21,875 nucleotides of DNA from Thermoplasmata archaeon (lineage in GTDB: Archaea; Thermoplasmatota; Thermoplasmata; Thermoplasmatales; Thermoplasmataceae): the NCBI GenBank assembly GCA_021845155.1, contig JAKBSB010000002.1, forward strand, positions 1-21,875, read 5' to 3'. Positions 21,614-21,875 of the stretch are shown here, piece by piece. The stretch's first letter is position 1; each line of letters begins with the position of its first letter. The position numbers and the translations under genes were made by a program. The notes beneath the pieces are model-generated. The model was not told where the DNA came from. It saw only the letters and a list, made by a program, of their open reading frames with translations, and made no database searches.

Positions 21614-21875
21614 ATGGTAACCACAAATTCAGATATTGGAACTGTCAGGACATTCAATGTCAGAGATGTGGACAGGATACTTGAAATTGCAGGAAAATCA
21701 CTTTCGGAGTACTACTCGGGAAGCCTTTTTATGGACCTGTTCCAGACATGGCCAGAAGGCTTTTTTGTCTACACCCTGAACGAAAAAGTTGTGGGATTTC
21801 TTGTAGGATCCAAGTTTTCACAGACTGAGGCCAGGATACTTATTCTGGCAATAGATGAGAGGTACAGGCATATGG
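21614..21875 (+). CDS. GNAT-family N-acetyltransferase, N-terminal part (partial)
   Basis: Open to the window end, giving the first 87 residues. The pattern fits a RimI-like acetyltransferase: VRTFNVRDVDRILEIAGKSL (helix 1-2, about 11-30), then FFVYTLNEKVVGFLVGSKF (about 53-71, the beta-strand pair with G-F-x-V-G), and ARILILAIDERYRHM, which leads into the acetyl-CoA binding motif; the R/Q-x-x-G-x-G/A loop itself lies beyond the end. It would acetylate an amine using acetyl-CoA; the substrate (protein N terminus or small molecule) is unknown. ATG 21614 is the first start after a strong TATA box. Confidence 0.75.
   Translation, partial: MVTTNSDIGTVRTFNVRDVDRILEIAGKSLSEYYSGSLFMDLFQTWPEGFFVYTLNEKVVGFLVGSKFSQTEARILILAIDERYRHM

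Noticed and set aside
1..21875. CRISPR array, tRNA/rRNA genes, complete insertion sequence or defence island
   Set aside because: No regularly spaced repeats, no T-arm/anticodon pattern in any gap, and no transposase or nuclease-effector frame were seen on either strand.

Overview
The window is chromosomal DNA of an archaeon, very probably of the order Thermoplasmatales (acidophilic, wall-less). Evidence: an archaeal RNase P RNA, a GINS51-type replication protein, a short-chain isoprenyl diphosphate synthase, an XPD helicase with an iron-sulfur motif, a XerA-type recombinase, and TATA-like boxes centred about 24-27 nt before many start codons. That spacing is what leaderless archaeal transcripts look like. 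The heavily sequon-decorated, cysteine-free surface protein also fits a wall-less cell. I cannot name the species from sequence alone.

Layout. 1-209: end of a TatD-like hydrolase. 276-929: GINS51. 945-2738 (-): large membrane-anchored surface protein. About 2940-3257: RNase P RNA. 3271-3900 (-): SufR-like regulator, divergent from a 63-residue zinc-binding-type protein (4007) and a GT2 glycosyltransferase (4212). 5181-6740: ABC1/UbiB kinase-like protein. 6746-7126 (-): Hsp20. 7182-10275 (-): a tight three-gene B12 operon (acyl-CoA mutase large subunit, B12-binding subunit, MeaB GTPase). 10560-11054 (-): degenerate ferritin-like protein. 11189-11866: ribulose-phosphate 3-epimerase, ending 2 nt from a convergent MDR oxidoreductase (11869-12852). 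12853-13271: about 420 bp without a convincing gene. 13272-14003: membrane-anchored cupredoxin. 14124-15185: small membrane protein plus XerA. 15182-16231 (-): isoprenyl diphosphate synthase. 16398-19701: RNase HII, a six-TPR protein and XPD. 19767-21563: ClC transporter with CBS domains. 21614 to the end: start of a GNAT acetyltransferase.

How the genes fit together. Much of the window is core information processing (GINS, RNase P, RNase HII, XPD, XerA) mixed with envelope functions (isoprenoid lipid synthesis, surface protein, glycosyltransferase, ClC). The most informative metabolic unit is the B12 mutase operon. Its large subunit would be annotated as methylmalonyl-CoA mutase. However, counted against the numbering I recall for the Propionibacterium enzyme, the two residues that select for the methylmalonyl carboxylate (Tyr89 and Arg207) are Phe101 and Gln219 here. 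That pair is the isobutyryl-CoA mutase signature. A role in valine/branched-chain acyl-CoA breakdown is therefore a better hypothesis than propionate metabolism.

I found no CRISPR array, complete insertion sequence, tRNA or rRNA. Other points worth checking are a CuA-like cupredoxin lacking a usual histidine ligand, a four-cysteine micro-ORF at 10457, a SufR-like regulator with three of four cluster cysteines, and an orphan TATA box at 5050.
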